A DNA stretch of 64,000 bases from D2472 sp964275585 (GCA_964275585.1 CAXYCJ010000013.1:62001-126000), one strand, 5' to 3'. Positions 17,506 through 26,525 are shown, numbered from the stretch's first letter. Notes: a model not told the origin generated them from the sequence alone. Numbers and translations are program-made.

Positions 17506-18576
17506 TTAGATTTTACCTTGTCTTAAGAATCTAGGCGATACAAAATCAACATTTAATGTGTTATTTCTAATCATTACTTCACCCGTGTCCCCATGCCCTT
17601 GGTCAACTCTCGCCAAACCAATGCTGGTCTCAAGAGTAGGTGAGTAAGTACCGCTTAAGATGATGCCTTTGCCTTGTGAATGTGTAATTTCATAACCTGG
17701 TCTAAGCACTCCACGATCTTTTAAAACTACCCCAATAATCTTTTGACTTGCGTCCCTATCAACCTTCAGAAGTGCATTTTTGCCAATAAAATCTCTTGCT
17801 TCATCCTTCATGTCCACAGTCCAGGCTAGATTAGATTCGTAAGGATGATTATTAATTGTCATGTCATTGCCATAGAGATTAAGCCCGGCTTCTAACCTTA
17901 ATGTATCTCTTGCACCTAGACCGATGGGCGAACATCCCTGGGCTAAAGCCTTCTCCCAAAGATTCACTATGGCATCATTGGGAACAATTAATTCAAGGCC
18001 ATCCTCTCCTGTATATCCTGTGCGTGCATAAAGATGCTCATTTGAAAACATACACCCAAATGGCTCCAGATCTTTTACCAATGGAGAAATTTCATTCATG
18101 GCCAGTATTTTTTCCATTGCCTGAGGCCCTTGAATAGCTAAAATTCCCATATCCTTTCTTTCAACAACCTCCACGCCAAAATCTACTGCATGTTTTTTAT
18201 ACCAATCGAAATTTTGTTCTCGAGTTGAACAATTAGACACCAACCTAAATTTATCATCTGCATGATAAACAATTAGATCGTCTAAGATACCACCATCTTC
18301 ATTCAGCATGACCCCATAAAGAGCTTTATTTTCATTAGCAATTTTTTTAATATCATTAGCAAAAATTTTTTCAAAAAAACCTATTTGATCCCCTCCATCA
18401 AAATCAAACACGGCCATGTGAGACACGTCAAAAATACCTGCAGTTTTTCGAACAGCATGATGCTCTTTAATTAATGAGGAGTATGTAATTGGCATCTCCC
18501 ATTGAGCGAAGTTCACCATTTTTGCACCCAAATCAATATGCAAAGCGTGCAGAGCAGTATTATTGGGTTGAATCAT
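17506..18576 (-). CDS. gcvT: Aminomethyltransferase (glycine cleavage T protein)
   Basis: Transfers the methylene group from aminomethyl-GcvH to tetrahydrofolate and releases ammonia. The 356-residue product has the family N-terminal region (FAQWEMPI, FDVSHMAVFDFDG), the central ARTGYTGEDG block and the C-terminal barrel. It is first in the gcvTHP operon and divergent from the FTR1 gene across 140 bp. I see no Shine-Dalgarno sequence directly ahead of the ATG and no glycine-riboswitch fold in the leader, so its regulation is unclear. Confidence 0.96.
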   Translation of the reverse strand: MIQPNNTALHALHIDLGAKMVNFAQWEMPITYSSLIKEHHAVRKTAGIFDVSHMAVFDFDGGDQIGFFEKIFANDIKKIANENKALYGVMLNEDGGILDDLIVYHADDKFRLVSNCSTREQNFDWYKKHAVDFGVEVVERKDMGILAIQGPQAMEKILAMNEISPLVKDLEPFGCMFSNEHLYARTGYTGEDGLELIVPNDAIVNLWEKALAQGCSPIGLGARDTLRLEAGLNLYGNDMTINNHPYESNLAWTVDMKDEARDFIGKNALLKVDRDASQKIIGVVLKDRGVLRPGYEITHSQGKGIILSGTYSPTLETSIGLARVDQGHGDTGEVMIRNNTLNVDFVSPRFLRQGKI

Positions 18577-18646
18577 TATTTGTATCTATTGATTACTAGA
18601 TCTGAAAACATACTAATATTTTAATCTATTTAGGATGAGCTGAGCT

Positions 18647-18675
18647 TTAACTTTTAAAGAACTTTATGTTATTCT
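18647..18675 (+). promoter_or_regulatory. Sigma-70-type promoter of the FTR1 iron permease gene
   Basis: A -35-like TTAACT (18647-18652) and a -10-like TATTCT (18670-18675) are separated by exactly 17 bp, placing the start site near 18682, inside the Fur-type palindrome. The match to consensus is moderate (4 of 6 at -35), but position and spacing fit a Fur-repressed promoter. Confidence 0.55.
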
Positions 18676-18678
18676 AAA

Positions 18679-18693
18679 TGAGAATCATTCTCA
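18679..18693. promoter_or_regulatory. Fur box (perfect 7-1-7 palindrome)
   Basis: TGAGAAT-C-ATTCTCA is a perfect inverted repeat with a one-base centre, the canonical 7-1-7 Fur recognition pattern. It lies just downstream of the -10 element and 23 bp before the ATG of the iron permease gene, where bound Fur would block transcription. Seen directly; that the Fur protein of this organism binds it is inferred. Confidence 0.85.
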
Positions 18694-18716
18694 ACATATA
18701 ACAAAACAGGAAAAAA

Positions 18717-19559
18717 ATGGCTGAATTTATTATTGTTTTCAGGGAAGTCCTAGAGGCTTCGTTGGTCGTTGGAATTATTTATCTTTTGATTGAAAAAACC
18801 AATCAGAATGAGCATTTTTCTCAGCTTTGGTATGGAGTATTTGCATCGGTTTTAGCTAGTATTGCAGTTGGTTATTTAGTGATTCAGGCTAAAAATGCCT
18901 TGGGAAACGACTCTACGCAGGCTCTATTTGAAGCGGTGTTCTTGTACTTAACAGCATTCTTAATTTGGTACGTTATTTTTTGGCTTTCAAAAAATGTCAG
19001 CAATAAAAAAGTGTTGGAGGGCCAGGCGCTCAATGCAATGGAATTATCTTCATGGGGGATATTCTTTGTAGTATTTTTTGCGATCTTGAGAGAGGGTTTT
19101 GAAACCGCGATATTCTTAATATCAAGCTTCTCAATTACTGGAACTTTTTCTTATCTAGGATTTTTCTCTGGTGCAGTTCTTGCAATTTTAATTGGCTACC
19201 TAATTGTTGCGCAGGGCAGAAAGGTTGATCTCAAAAGTGTTTTTAAATACACAACTCTTTTACTTGTTTTTCTTTCGGCCGGAATGATTGCTTACGGAAC
19301 CCATGAGGCAGAAGAGTACCTGGTGAAATCAGGCAAAATGGAAAAATCTGAAATCTATCGAGTTTGGAGTGTATTAGAGCCTACCGAAGTAACCCCAGGC
19401 GCTGGCAAGACATCACATATTCTTCATGACAAAGGAACAATTGGAGTTTTCCTTAAAGGCTTTTTTGGCTACAACAGCAATCCAAATATTATAGAAGTTA
19501 TCTTGTGGTTCTTAGCCCTGATGTTTGGACTAAATATGTGGAGACGTTTTTATTATTAA
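18717..19559 (+). CDS. FTR1-family iron permease (EfeU-like)
   Basis: Integral membrane iron transporter of the FTR1/EfeU family. The 280-residue protein has about seven hydrophobic segments and both iron-binding REXXE motifs: REVLE (residues 9-13) and REGFE (125-129). No efeO or efeB partner is adjacent, unlike the E. coli efeUOB operon, so its oxidase or peroxidase partners, if any, are elsewhere. A Fur box and promoter sit directly upstream, predicting induction under iron shortage. AGGA gives the ribosome site. It ends flush against rmuC on the opposite strand. Confidence 0.92.
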   Translation: MAEFIIVFREVLEASLVVGIIYLLIEKTNQNEHFSQLWYGVFASVLASIAVGYLVIQAKNALGNDSTQALFEAVFLYLTAFLIWYVIFWLSKNVSNKKVLEGQALNAMELSSWGIFFVVFFAILREGFETAIFLISSFSITGTFSYLGFFSGAVLAILIGYLIVAQGRKVDLKSVFKYTTLLLVFLSAGMIAYGTHEAEEYLVKSGKMEKSEIYRVWSVLEPTEVTPGAGKTSHILHDKGTIGVFLKGFFGYNSNPNIIEVILWFLALMFGLNMWRRFYY

Positions 19560-20450
19560 CTAGGAGTCTAGTTGGTCCATATTCTTAATTGCTTTATTCA
19601 TCTGTCTTTCTCTGGTCGCATGCTCATTTACAGCATTTAGCATCGCATTAGTTTTTTTCTCTAGTTCCTCAGTAGAACTGGCAAAATTTTCAAACTCTTT
19701 TTTAAGTTTTCCAAACTCTTTCATGATCTCGCTAGCTCTCTCATTGAGGGCAAGAGTTCTAAATCCCATATGAACACTTATCAAATAAGCTGCTAGAGAA
19801 TTAGGACCCATGATTAAAACTCTATGATCTCTAAAGATTTGTTCTCTGATATTATCTATAGAATCTATAAGCTGCATTAGTGACTCGCTAGGTATATACA
19901 TGATGCCCAGATCTACTGTCACGCCAGACTGCATATATTTACCATTAATATCTAGAGCATCTTTTTGGACATGTCTACGAATATCATCAGCAGATCTTTT
20001 AATTAGCTGAGAGTCACTGTTATCAACTGCAGAGAGGTAGCTATCAAATAAGCCAGAAGGAAACTTTGCATCTATGGGTAAGAGCAGACCTTCTGGTAAC
20101 TTGATGGCGAACTCAACTCTTTTGCCTGAGCCTGATATGACTTCAGCGTTTGCAATAAATTGATTGGAATGAAAGATATCATTGATGATTGCCTCTAACG
20201 ACCATTCACCAAATTTACCAGCAAGCGCACCACCTGACAGATACCGGTTGAGTTTACTTAGAGGATCTTGAAAAGACTGTATGTCCTTGGTTAAATCAGA
20301 TAGCGTAGCTTCTTGTCTTTCTACGGCTTTGTCTAGGTCCCTAAAAGATTCTTTAGAACTTACTTTTTCAGGATCAGTTCTGAGATTTAAATAAATTAAG
20401 ATTCCTAAAAGCAGGACTATTACGATCAAAAAGATGTATATGTATTCCAC
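19560..20450 (-). CDS. rmuC: RmuC-family DNA recombination protein (short form)
   Basis: The 296-residue protein has one N-terminal membrane anchor (about residues 2-24), a coiled-coil stretch, and the RmuC nuclease-like core with GALAGKFGEWSLEAI, DAKFP and GVTVDLGIMYIP blocks. RmuC limits DNA inversions and rearrangements in E. coli. It is clearly shorter than the roughly 475-residue E. coli protein, lacking much of the N-terminal coiled coil and the C-terminal tail, but the core looks complete. It ends flush against the FTR1 gene. Confidence 0.9.
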   Translation of the reverse strand: MEYIYIFLIVIVLLLGILIYLNLRTDPEKVSSKESFRDLDKAVERQEATLSDLTKDIQSFQDPLSKLNRYLSGGALAGKFGEWSLEAIINDIFHSNQFIANAEVISGSGKRVEFAIKLPEGLLLPIDAKFPSGLFDSYLSAVDNSDSQLIKRSADDIRRHVQKDALDINGKYMQSGVTVDLGIMYIPSESLMQLIDSIDNIREQIFRDHRVLIMGPNSLAAYLISVHMGFRTLALNERASEIMKEFGKLKKEFENFASSTEELEKKTNAMLNAVNEHATRERQMNKAIKNMDQLDS

Positions 20451-20499
20451 TTATAACTTTATCCTATAAAATATATTTACCAATATAGCTAATGGTACT

Positions 20500-21702
20500 A
20501 TGAAAAAATCTTTGGAATCTACATTTGCTGCTTTAAAGTCTAAAGGCTTTCAAATTGACTTGACCAGAGGAAAACCTGGATCAGATCAGTTAGACCTATC
20601 TAATTCACTTTTAAAAGCAGAGGTTTCATCTCACACCCCGAGTGGTGCAGATGTTCGTAATTATGGTGATCCTTTGGGTATCTCTGAGGCAAGAGCACTA
20701 GGTGCTAGCCTGCTATCAGCCCAAGCAGAAACCACTTTGGTGGGAGAGCAGTCCAGCCTCTTGTTAATTTACCAATTGATACTATCGAATTATCTTTTTG
20801 GCTTGAAAACTCCTTGGAAAGATCAGACTAACCTAAAATTTATTTGTCCTGTACCAGGGTTTGACAGGCACTTTAGGTTGTTAGAAGATTTTGGTATTGA
20901 GATGCTGCCCATTCCATTGACTGGAACAGGAGTGGACCTAGATGCATTCCATGCATTGCTTGCAGAGCATGAAAACATCAAAGGCATTATGTGTGTTCCA
21001 CGACACTCTAATCCTACAGGGGATATATACACCGATGAAAACATTACGTCGATAATGGAAGCTGGGAAGGCCTACTCAGAGGAGTTCTTATGTATATTTG
21101 ATCATGCTTACTTATTGCATGACTTCTTGCCATCATCTAACCAAACTCCAGTTTGGGAGCTAGCAACGAATTTAGATATCGAGGATCAAATAGCAGTCTT
21201 TTGTTCATTTTCAAAAGTGACATTTGGCGGTGGTGGCCTTTCTTTTGCAGCAGCAGGAAAAAAACTATTTGATTTGTTATCCAGACAAAGAGCCTCAATG
21301 ATTGTTTGCCCAGATAAAGTAAATCAAATGCGGCATATTGAGTTTTTAAAAAATAAAGTGGGGGTTCGTGAGCATATGAAAAAACATGCTGAAATTGTTC
21401 GCCCTAAATTTGAAGTAGCTTTTGATGCTCTCGACGCCTTGAGTCCAGACATTGGAACTTATCAGAAGCCTACAGGCGGTTATTTTATCTCTTTTGATAC
21501 CATGAAACCTATTGCAAAAAGAGTTATAGAACTTTGCAAGGAAGCTGGAGTTCTAATTACACCTGCGGGATCTACATTTCCATATTTTAAGGACCCTAAA
21601 GACTCTAATATTCGATTGGCTCCAACTTTTCTAGGAATCGATGATCTGAAAGATGCAATGGAGGTCTTTATTACGTCTCTAAAGATTGCTCACGAAGAAT
21701 AG
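20500..21702 (+). CDS. PLP aminotransferase, Rv3722c-type aspartate aminotransferase family
   Basis: The 400-residue fold-type I aminotransferase begins with the group-specific DLTRGKPGSDQLDLS segment known from the Aminotran_MocR-like branch that includes mycobacterial Rv3722c, an aspartate aminotransferase. The PLP lysine is Lys239 in SFSKVTFGGGG, and the C-terminal IRLAPTF supplies the carboxylate-binding arginine. Aspartate/2-oxoglutarate exchange is the likely reaction by family; other amino donors are possible. It is divergent from rmuC and convergent with hspQ, with one base between the stops. Confidence 0.85.
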   Translation: MKKSLESTFAALKSKGFQIDLTRGKPGSDQLDLSNSLLKAEVSSHTPSGADVRNYGDPLGISEARALGASLLSAQAETTLVGEQSSLLLIYQLILSNYLFGLKTPWKDQTNLKFICPVPGFDRHFRLLEDFGIEMLPIPLTGTGVDLDAFHALLAEHENIKGIMCVPRHSNPTGDIYTDENITSIMEAGKAYSEEFLCIFDHAYLLHDFLPSSNQTPVWELATNLDIEDQIAVFCSFSKVTFGGGGLSFAAAGKKLFDLLSRQRASMIVCPDKVNQMRHIEFLKNKVGVREHMKKHAEIVRPKFEVAFDALDALSPDIGTYQKPTGGYFISFDTMKPIAKRVIELCKEAGVLITPAGSTFPYFKDPKDSNIRLAPTFLGIDDLKDAMEVFITSLKIAHEE

Positions 21703-21703
21703 T

Positions 21704-22048
21704 TTAGTTTATTGCTCTAGAAATGGGCACAAATTTTCCATCCTCAAGATGGGAAAATAAATTTTTTATTTCGGGATGTTTTGGGATCTGATCTGAAAAA
21801 TCCTTAATTAAGTTTTGTTCCGAAACATAGGCGATATAGTAAATATGACCATTTTCTGCAAACAAGTGATAAAAGGGTTGGGTTTTGATTGGCCGAATAG
21901 AAGATGGAATCGATTGATACCATTCTTCGGTATTATTAAACTCTGGATCAACATCAAAAATGACTCCACGAAAATCTAGGAATCTATGTTTGACTATCGC
22001 ACCAATTGAAAACTTTGTTTCAACCAGCTCTTGTTTTATATTGTTCAT
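21704..22048 (-). CDS. hspQ: Heat shock protein HspQ
   Basis: The 114-residue protein is of the HspQ (YccV-like) family, with the core KFSIGAIVKHRFLDFRG and the conserved QPFYHLFAE and AYVSEQNL segments. In enterobacteria HspQ is heat-induced and works as a specificity-enhancing factor and substrate of Lon; it was also described as binding hemimethylated DNA. Length and motifs are normal. It is divergent from the YbjQ-family gene across 38 bp. Confidence 0.92.
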   Translation of the reverse strand: MNNIKQELVETKFSIGAIVKHRFLDFRGVIFDVDPEFNNTEEWYQSIPSSIRPIKTQPFYHLFAENGHIYYIAYVSEQNLIKDFSDQIPKHPEIKNLFSHLEDGKFVPISRAIN

Positions 22049-22086
22049 ATCACTAATTAAATCATAACAATTTTCAGGAGCAAATT

Positions 22087-22404
22087 ATGTTAGTTTCAAG
22101 CACATCATCACTAGAGGGTAAAAATATATCAGAATATCTAGGTATTGTTATTGGAAGCACGGTTAGAGCAAGGCACATAGGCACTGATATTTTAGCTTCA
22201 TTAAAAAATATAGTAGGTGGAGAGTTAAAAAGCTATTCAATTTTACTAGAGGCTGCTAGAGAAGAGGCAATGGACAGGATGATTGCAAATGCCAAAGAGA
22301 CCAATGCTGATGCAGTAATTAATTTTAGATTTCAGACCTCAACTATTGCCCCAGGTGCATCAGAAGTTATTGCATATGGGACAGCAGTAAGAATTAGTGA
22401 TTAG
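22087..22404 (+). CDS. YbjQ/UPF0145-family protein
   Basis: The 105-residue cytoplasmic protein is of the UPF0145 (YbjQ) family, forming small multimeric beta/alpha assemblies of unsettled function and sometimes described as heavy-metal-binding. It shows GIVIGSTVRARH, the AREEAMDRM helix, NADAVINFRF and the C-terminal EVIAYGTAV strand. Length is normal. A good AGGAG ribosome site precedes the ATG. A small DUF2798 membrane gene follows 24 bp later. Confidence 0.9.
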   Translation: MLVSSTSSLEGKNISEYLGIVIGSTVRARHIGTDILASLKNIVGGELKSYSILLEAAREEAMDRMIANAKETNADAVINFRFQTSTIAPGASEVIAYGTAVRISD

Positions 22405-22428
22405 TTTAATTAATAAGTAGAGAATCAT

Positions 22429-22653
22429 ATGAATAAAACTGAAAAAATAGCCTTTAGAGAAAGTGTAATAGTGGTGATGATGGGCATGGTAATTAATTTC
22501 CCCCTTCAAACCTTCTTGCTTTGGTTAACAATTGGTAGCTGGGGTTGGACCAATACATTATTAATTTCTATTTTTACTCAATCTGTTCTTACCGTTGTTG
22601 CGTTGGTTAGGGTCTATTCAATTCGTATGAGGTTTACTAGAGGTAAATTCTAG
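22429..22653 (+). CDS. DUF2798 small membrane protein
   Basis: The 74-residue protein has two predicted membrane helices (about residues 11-37 and 42-62) separated by a short turn. It matches the DUF2798 family of small two-helix proteins with no known function. Its stop interlocks with that of the convergent transporter gene over CTAG (22650-22653). Confidence 0.75.
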   Translation: MNKTEKIAFRESVIVVMMGMVINFPLQTFLLWLTIGSWGWTNTLLISIFTQSVLTVVALVRVYSIRMRFTRGKF

Positions 22654-24074
22654 ACATTTTTTATTGCGAGCTTTTCTTTAATTTCAGCGTGTGATTTTTT
22701 GGTGATTTTATACCTAGCGTAAAAAAATGCTGCAATTAAGCCCCATATCATTGCAAAGGGGCCATCGACCAAACCCAAGTTATAAATAACATCGCTAGGA
22801 ATCTCTCCAGGCAAACTTTGCTTAGGAAATTCTATATAAGTTAGAGCTATTCCAGCAATAAAATGTCCTATTCCACTAGATGTTTTGCTAAATAATGTCC
22901 TAGCTGCATAAAACACACCTTCTTGTCTCACTCCTGTATTGAGCTCATGCTCATCTGCAATATCTGCCAACGCAGACATAACGCTTATATTAAGGATGGA
23001 AGCACTAACTGATGCAATGGATCCCAGGGCAATTAGAAATATAACAAGTTCCATTGAACTATTTTCCGGTGCCAAACCCAACAATCTAAGGTTTACGGCA
23101 GCTGACCAAAAAATACTAAGTCCTATGACTGAGATCACAATAATTCTTGGCTTATCAAATTTTTGATGCAGTTTTGCTGTGACGATAAAGCCAAATCCAA
23201 AGCCAAGAATATTATTTATAATCAGCAATCCAATTTGCTGGGATGAGAGTTCCCAGAAAAATGTTCCCATATAAATCGCAAGAGTCTCATGAGTTCCAAT
23301 TAACAAAGTTAGGAAGAACATTCCAAGTACAAGTCTAAGATAGTTTCGGTTACTCAAAGCGCCAATGATATCTTTAAATAAATCTATTAGCCCCAATCTC
23401 GGAGAGCCTCTAGAGGGTTGTTTTAAGTAAGGGATTCGATCTTTTGTGAAGTATGCAGAAGATAAGATGCACAAAGCAATCAACAAAGTGCTGAAAATAA
23501 CGATGGGCGTGTAAGAATCTTGATTTAATTGCCCTATTTTGTCTCCTGCAAAGCTTGGAAAAATAAGAAACCATACAAACACATGCATGATAATTACACC
23601 CATGTATCCAAGAAGGTTGTTGTAGCTCATCACTACACTGCGTTCAATATAATCTTCAGAAAGCTCGGCACCTAAAGCCAGATGGGGAACGGCAAACAGG
23701 GTGATGCTTAGGCGGAGAATTATTGTAGAGAAAATCAGCCAAACAAAAAGCTCATACTCAGACAGGCCGATTGGGGGAAAAAACATGAGACATATGGCAA
23801 TGACTGTCGGGAAAGGCGCTAAAAACATAAAAGGATGTCTTCGTCCAAGCTTTGATTGGAAGCGATCCGAAATAGAGCCCATGATTGGATCTGAAACAGC
23901 ATCAAAAATAATAGCAATTAAAACTGCTGTTCCAGTTAGTGAGCTAGAAAGACCAAGAACCTGATTGTAGAAAAAGAATGTTAAACCTGCAAAAAGCCAA
24001 TTTGTTGCCGCTTCTCCAGTTGCACCAATGCCAAAAGCTAATTTAGTTTTTAGTGGTAATTTTTCTGGGGTCAA
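22650..24074 (-). CDS. MFS transporter of the GPH (glycoside-pentoside-hexuronide:cation symporter) family
   Basis: The 474-residue inner-membrane protein has about 12 membrane segments and the GPH/MelB-type signatures: GIGATGEAATNWLFAG at the N-terminus, FDAVSDPIMGSISDR after helix 2 with the cation-site aspartates, and RRHPFMFLAPFP in the following loop. Family members import sugars or glycosides with Na+ or H+. No sugar-degrading gene is nearby, so the substrate is unknown. It is divergent from the PhzF gene by 56 bp. Confidence 0.88.
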   Translation of the reverse strand: MTPEKLPLKTKLAFGIGATGEAATNWLFAGLTFFFYNQVLGLSSSLTGTAVLIAIIFDAVSDPIMGSISDRFQSKLGRRHPFMFLAPFPTVIAICLMFFPPIGLSEYELFVWLIFSTIILRLSITLFAVPHLALGAELSEDYIERSVVMSYNNLLGYMGVIIMHVFVWFLIFPSFAGDKIGQLNQDSYTPIVIFSTLLIALCILSSAYFTKDRIPYLKQPSRGSPRLGLIDLFKDIIGALSNRNYLRLVLGMFFLTLLIGTHETLAIYMGTFFWELSSQQIGLLIINNILGFGFGFIVTAKLHQKFDKPRIIVISVIGLSIFWSAAVNLRLLGLAPENSSMELVIFLIALGSIASVSASILNISVMSALADIADEHELNTGVRQEGVFYAARTLFSKTSSGIGHFIAGIALTYIEFPKQSLPGEIPSDVIYNLGLVDGPFAMIWGLIAAFFYARYKITKKSHAEIKEKLAIKNV

Positions 24075-24130
24075 GTTAATCCTTTTTAATCATTCTAGCC
24101 TCGAAACATCAATAAGGTAAAATAACTTTT

Positions 24131-24919
24131 ATGCAATTAAAGATGTATCAAGTAGACGCATTTACTGATAAATTATTTTCAGGCAATCCAGCTGCTGTTG
24201 TCATACTAGAATCAGCAATTAAAGACAGTCAGATGCAATCAATTGCCTTAGAAAATAATCTGTCTGAGACAGCATTTATTAATATTTCTGAAAATCCAAT
24301 CTCGATTAGATGGTTTACCCCAAGTGATGAGGTTGATTTGTGTGGGCATGCGACCTTAGCAAGCGCAACAGTTCTTTTTCAGTATTTCCCAGCAATAGCT
24401 GGCACTGAAATTATCTTCACCTCTAAAAGCGGAATCCTCAAAGCATCCAAGGACGGAGACTACTTTTGCCTCGATTTTCCGGTCAATGACCCAGAAAACA
24501 TAGCAATCGATGTATGCTTCTCTGAAGCTCTGGGCGACAAGCCTATTGAAATGCTTAAAGGAAGAGATGACTACCTAGCTATTTTTGAAAATCAATCCCA
24601 GATTCAAAACATGCAGCCAAACTTTCAACAGCTTGCAAAGTTGAAAGCGCGAGGCCTTGTAATCTCAGCCCCAGGAACGCAAGTTGATTTTGTATCTCGA
24701 TGTTTTTACCCCCAAACGGGTGTTGATGAAGACCCTGTAACTGGCTCGGCTCACACTATGCTAATTCCATACTGGGCAAAGCATTTAGATAAAATTGAAT
24801 TTCAAGCCCATCAACTCTCAGCTCGAGGAGGGGCTCTAAATTGCAAGTTAAAAAATGATCGCGTTTTGATTGCTGGAAAAAGCGTTGTTTATTTTGAAGG
24901 AATGATTTCGATCATATAA
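24131..24919 (+). CDS. PhzF-family isomerase
   Basis: The 262-residue protein belongs to the PhzF/YHI9 family, two diaminopimelate-epimerase-like halves. Visible hallmarks are QVDAFTDKLFSGNPAAVV, the catalytic-glutamate region NNLSETAFI, VDLCGHATLAS and the C-terminal DEDPVTGSAH. PhzF itself isomerises an intermediate of phenazine synthesis, but no other phenazine gene is present. Most family members have unknown substrates. Confidence 0.9.
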   Translation: MQLKMYQVDAFTDKLFSGNPAAVVILESAIKDSQMQSIALENNLSETAFINISENPISIRWFTPSDEVDLCGHATLASATVLFQYFPAIAGTEIIFTSKSGILKASKDGDYFCLDFPVNDPENIAIDVCFSEALGDKPIEMLKGRDDYLAIFENQSQIQNMQPNFQQLAKLKARGLVISAPGTQVDFVSRCFYPQTGVDEDPVTGSAHTMLIPYWAKHLDKIEFQAHQLSARGGALNCKLKNDRVLIAGKSVVYFEGMISII

Positions 24920-24950
24920 ACTTAAACTTAAATAATTTTGGAGAGAATTT

Positions 24951-25334
24951 ATGGCTATTTATATTATTTATGCATTAATCCTAGCTTTGGTCCAAATTTG
25001 GATTGTGCCAGCGGCGTTTAACATGAAAAATTTTCCTTGGTTAGGCTCAAACAGAGATGAGCCAATGCCAAATGAGCTTTCAATTATGGGAGGCAGAGCG
25101 AGTAGGGCAAGTATAAATTTACAAGAAAGCCTTCCAGCTTTTTTAGCATTGGCTTTACTGTCTATGCAGTTAGGAGTTGAGGCTGAGGCTGCTGTAACTG
25201 GTCTAGCATGTTGGTGGTTAGCTTTTAGAGTTGCTCATTTGATTGCATATATCGCTGGTATAGCCTTGGTCAGAACATTGCTATGGGTTGGTTCTATTGT
25301 CTCATTAATTATGATGGCGCTAGCATTGATATAA
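24951..25334 (+). CDS. MAPEG-family membrane protein
   Basis: The 127-residue integral membrane protein has four hydrophobic segments and the MAPEG (membrane-associated eicosanoid and glutathione metabolism) pattern, including the RASRASINLQESLPAFLAL helix and FRVAHLIAYIAG. Bacterial members are mostly uncharacterised; some have glutathione transferase activity. It follows PhzF by 31 bp and ends at a strong terminator. Confidence 0.85.
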   Translation: MAIYIIYALILALVQIWIVPAAFNMKNFPWLGSNRDEPMPNELSIMGGRASRASINLQESLPAFLALALLSMQLGVEAEAAVTGLACWWLAFRVAHLIAYIAGIALVRTLLWVGSIVSLIMMALALI

Positions 25335-25357
25335 GATTTAGCAATTGCTATACAAAC

Positions 25358-25385
25358 AAAAGGGGGCTTTGCCCCCTTTTTTATT
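25358..25385. terminator. Bidirectional intrinsic terminator between MAPEG and MDR genes
   Basis: A near-perfect hairpin with the stem AAAAGGGGGC / GCCCCCTTTT and a TTT loop, followed by TTATT on the plus strand and a TTTTGTTTG tract on the minus strand. It lies between two convergent genes and can stop transcription from both sides. Confidence 0.92.
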
Positions 25386-25412
25386 GGATAAAATATTATC
25401 TTTAGTTATCTT

Positions 25413-26525
25413 TTAGCCGTTAGGGTTAATTAAGAATTTTTCACCCGTTGCTTGTTTGGCATACACCATCAAAGCCTCAAGAGTTAAAGCTCCTTCTAAA
25501 GAAACTTCTTGAGTGTAGGCGCTTGCAAAAGTGGTTTTAATTTCATTTGCAACTCGCGTTTGAAGCTCACCCACCTTTTCAAATCCAACTTTTCCAAGGA
25601 ACGGTGTTAATAAAAATCCACCAATGCCCCAATACATTCCAAAGGTTCTATTATTAGGCAGCGTAATCCCTGACTGATTGAGCGCTCCATATATGTAGAC
25701 TTGTTTATGATCTGTAGACCCATATGGGCTGTATTCTGTCGCATTTTTTCTTGCTGCAACTTCCATACAAGTAAGAATTTTTCCAGCCAATTCTCCACCT
25801 CCAGTCGCATCAAATGCAAGAGTGGCTTTTGTTTCAGTGATAGCTGATGTTAATTGCTCCATAAAGTCATCATCAGATGAGTTACAAACAAACTCTGCAC
25901 CAATAGATTTCAACAGATCAACATGTTCTTGCTTGCGAACAATGTTTACAAGCTGAACCCCATCATCTACGCATATTTTGACAAGCATTTGGCCTAAATT
26001 AGAGGCAGCAGCTGTATGAACCAGTGCTGTATGTCCTTCCATTTTCATGGTCTCTACCATGCCAAGAGCAGTCAACGGATTCACAAAACTTGATGCACAT
26101 TCACGAGGCTCTGTGCCTTCATTCATAACCATGCAACTTGCAGCAGGCAGACATCTATATTGCGAGTACATTCCACCGCCAACAACGCTAACAATCTTGC
26201 CCATTAATTCTTGAGCATCAGCCCCTGCCTCAACAACAACCCCAGAGCCTTCGTTTCCGACTGGCATAGGAATATTCAGCCTTGGCTTCATGGCCCCCAT
26301 AATTGCTTTTGGAACATCCATTGTAATTTTTGAGTCTTCAGCCTTAAGAGTATTGATATCACCAGGCCCAAGCAAAAGACCTAAATCAGAAGGATTAATT
26401 GGCGTTGCTTGAATCTCAATTAAGACCTCATTGTCCTTTGGTATAGGACGCTCGGATTCAGTAATAGCAATTTCAAGTTTTCCTTGATCAGTAACGGTAG
26501 AAGTAATTTGTTTATTTGTAGTCAT
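25413..26525 (-). CDS. MDR-superfamily zinc-type alcohol dehydrogenase / quinone oxidoreductase-like protein
   Basis: About 370 residues of the medium-chain dehydrogenase/reductase superfamily: an N-terminal GroES-like fold (EIQATPINPSDLGLLLGPGD, MPVGNEGSGVVVEAG) and a Rossmann domain (HTAAASNLGQMLVKIC, AFDATGGGELAG). The catalytic-zinc cysteines of true alcohol dehydrogenases are not evident, so a quinone- or enoyl-reductase-like activity is more likely. I place the start at 26525, behind AGGGGAAAAA; an ATG at 26543 has no ribosome site. It is divergent from the SDR gene by about 90 bp. Confidence 0.82.
   Translation of the reverse strand: MTTNKQITSTVTDQGKLEIAITESERPIPKDNEVLIEIQATPINPSDLGLLLGPGDINTLKAEDSKITMDVPKAIMGAMKPRLNIPMPVGNEGSGVVVEAGADAQELMGKIVSVVGGGMYSQYRCLPAASCMVMNEGTEPRECASSFVNPLTALGMVETMKMEGHTALVHTAAASNLGQMLVKICVDDGVQLVNIVRKQEHVDLLKSIGAEFVCNSSDDDFMEQLTSAITETKATLAFDATGGGELAGKILTCMEVAARKNATEYSPYGSTDHKQVYIYGALNQSGITLPNNRTFGMYWGIGGFLLTPFLGKVGFEKVGELQTRVANEIKTTFASAYTQEVSLEGALTLEALMVYAKQATGEKFLINPNG

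Noticed and set aside
18577..18716. Possible glycine riboswitch upstream of gcvT
   Set aside because: The spacer is short and shared with a divergent promoter; I cannot find the paired aptamer cores expected of this riboswitch.
19558..19573. Inverted repeat AACTAG-GAGT-CTAGTT at the FTR1/rmuC junction as a terminator
   Set aside because: The stem is AT-rich and only 6 bp, and neither strand has a following T run; it is mostly formed by the two stop codons.
24131..24919. Phenazine biosynthesis because of the PhzF-family gene
   Set aside because: No other phz gene is present, and PhzF-family proteins are widespread without phenazines.
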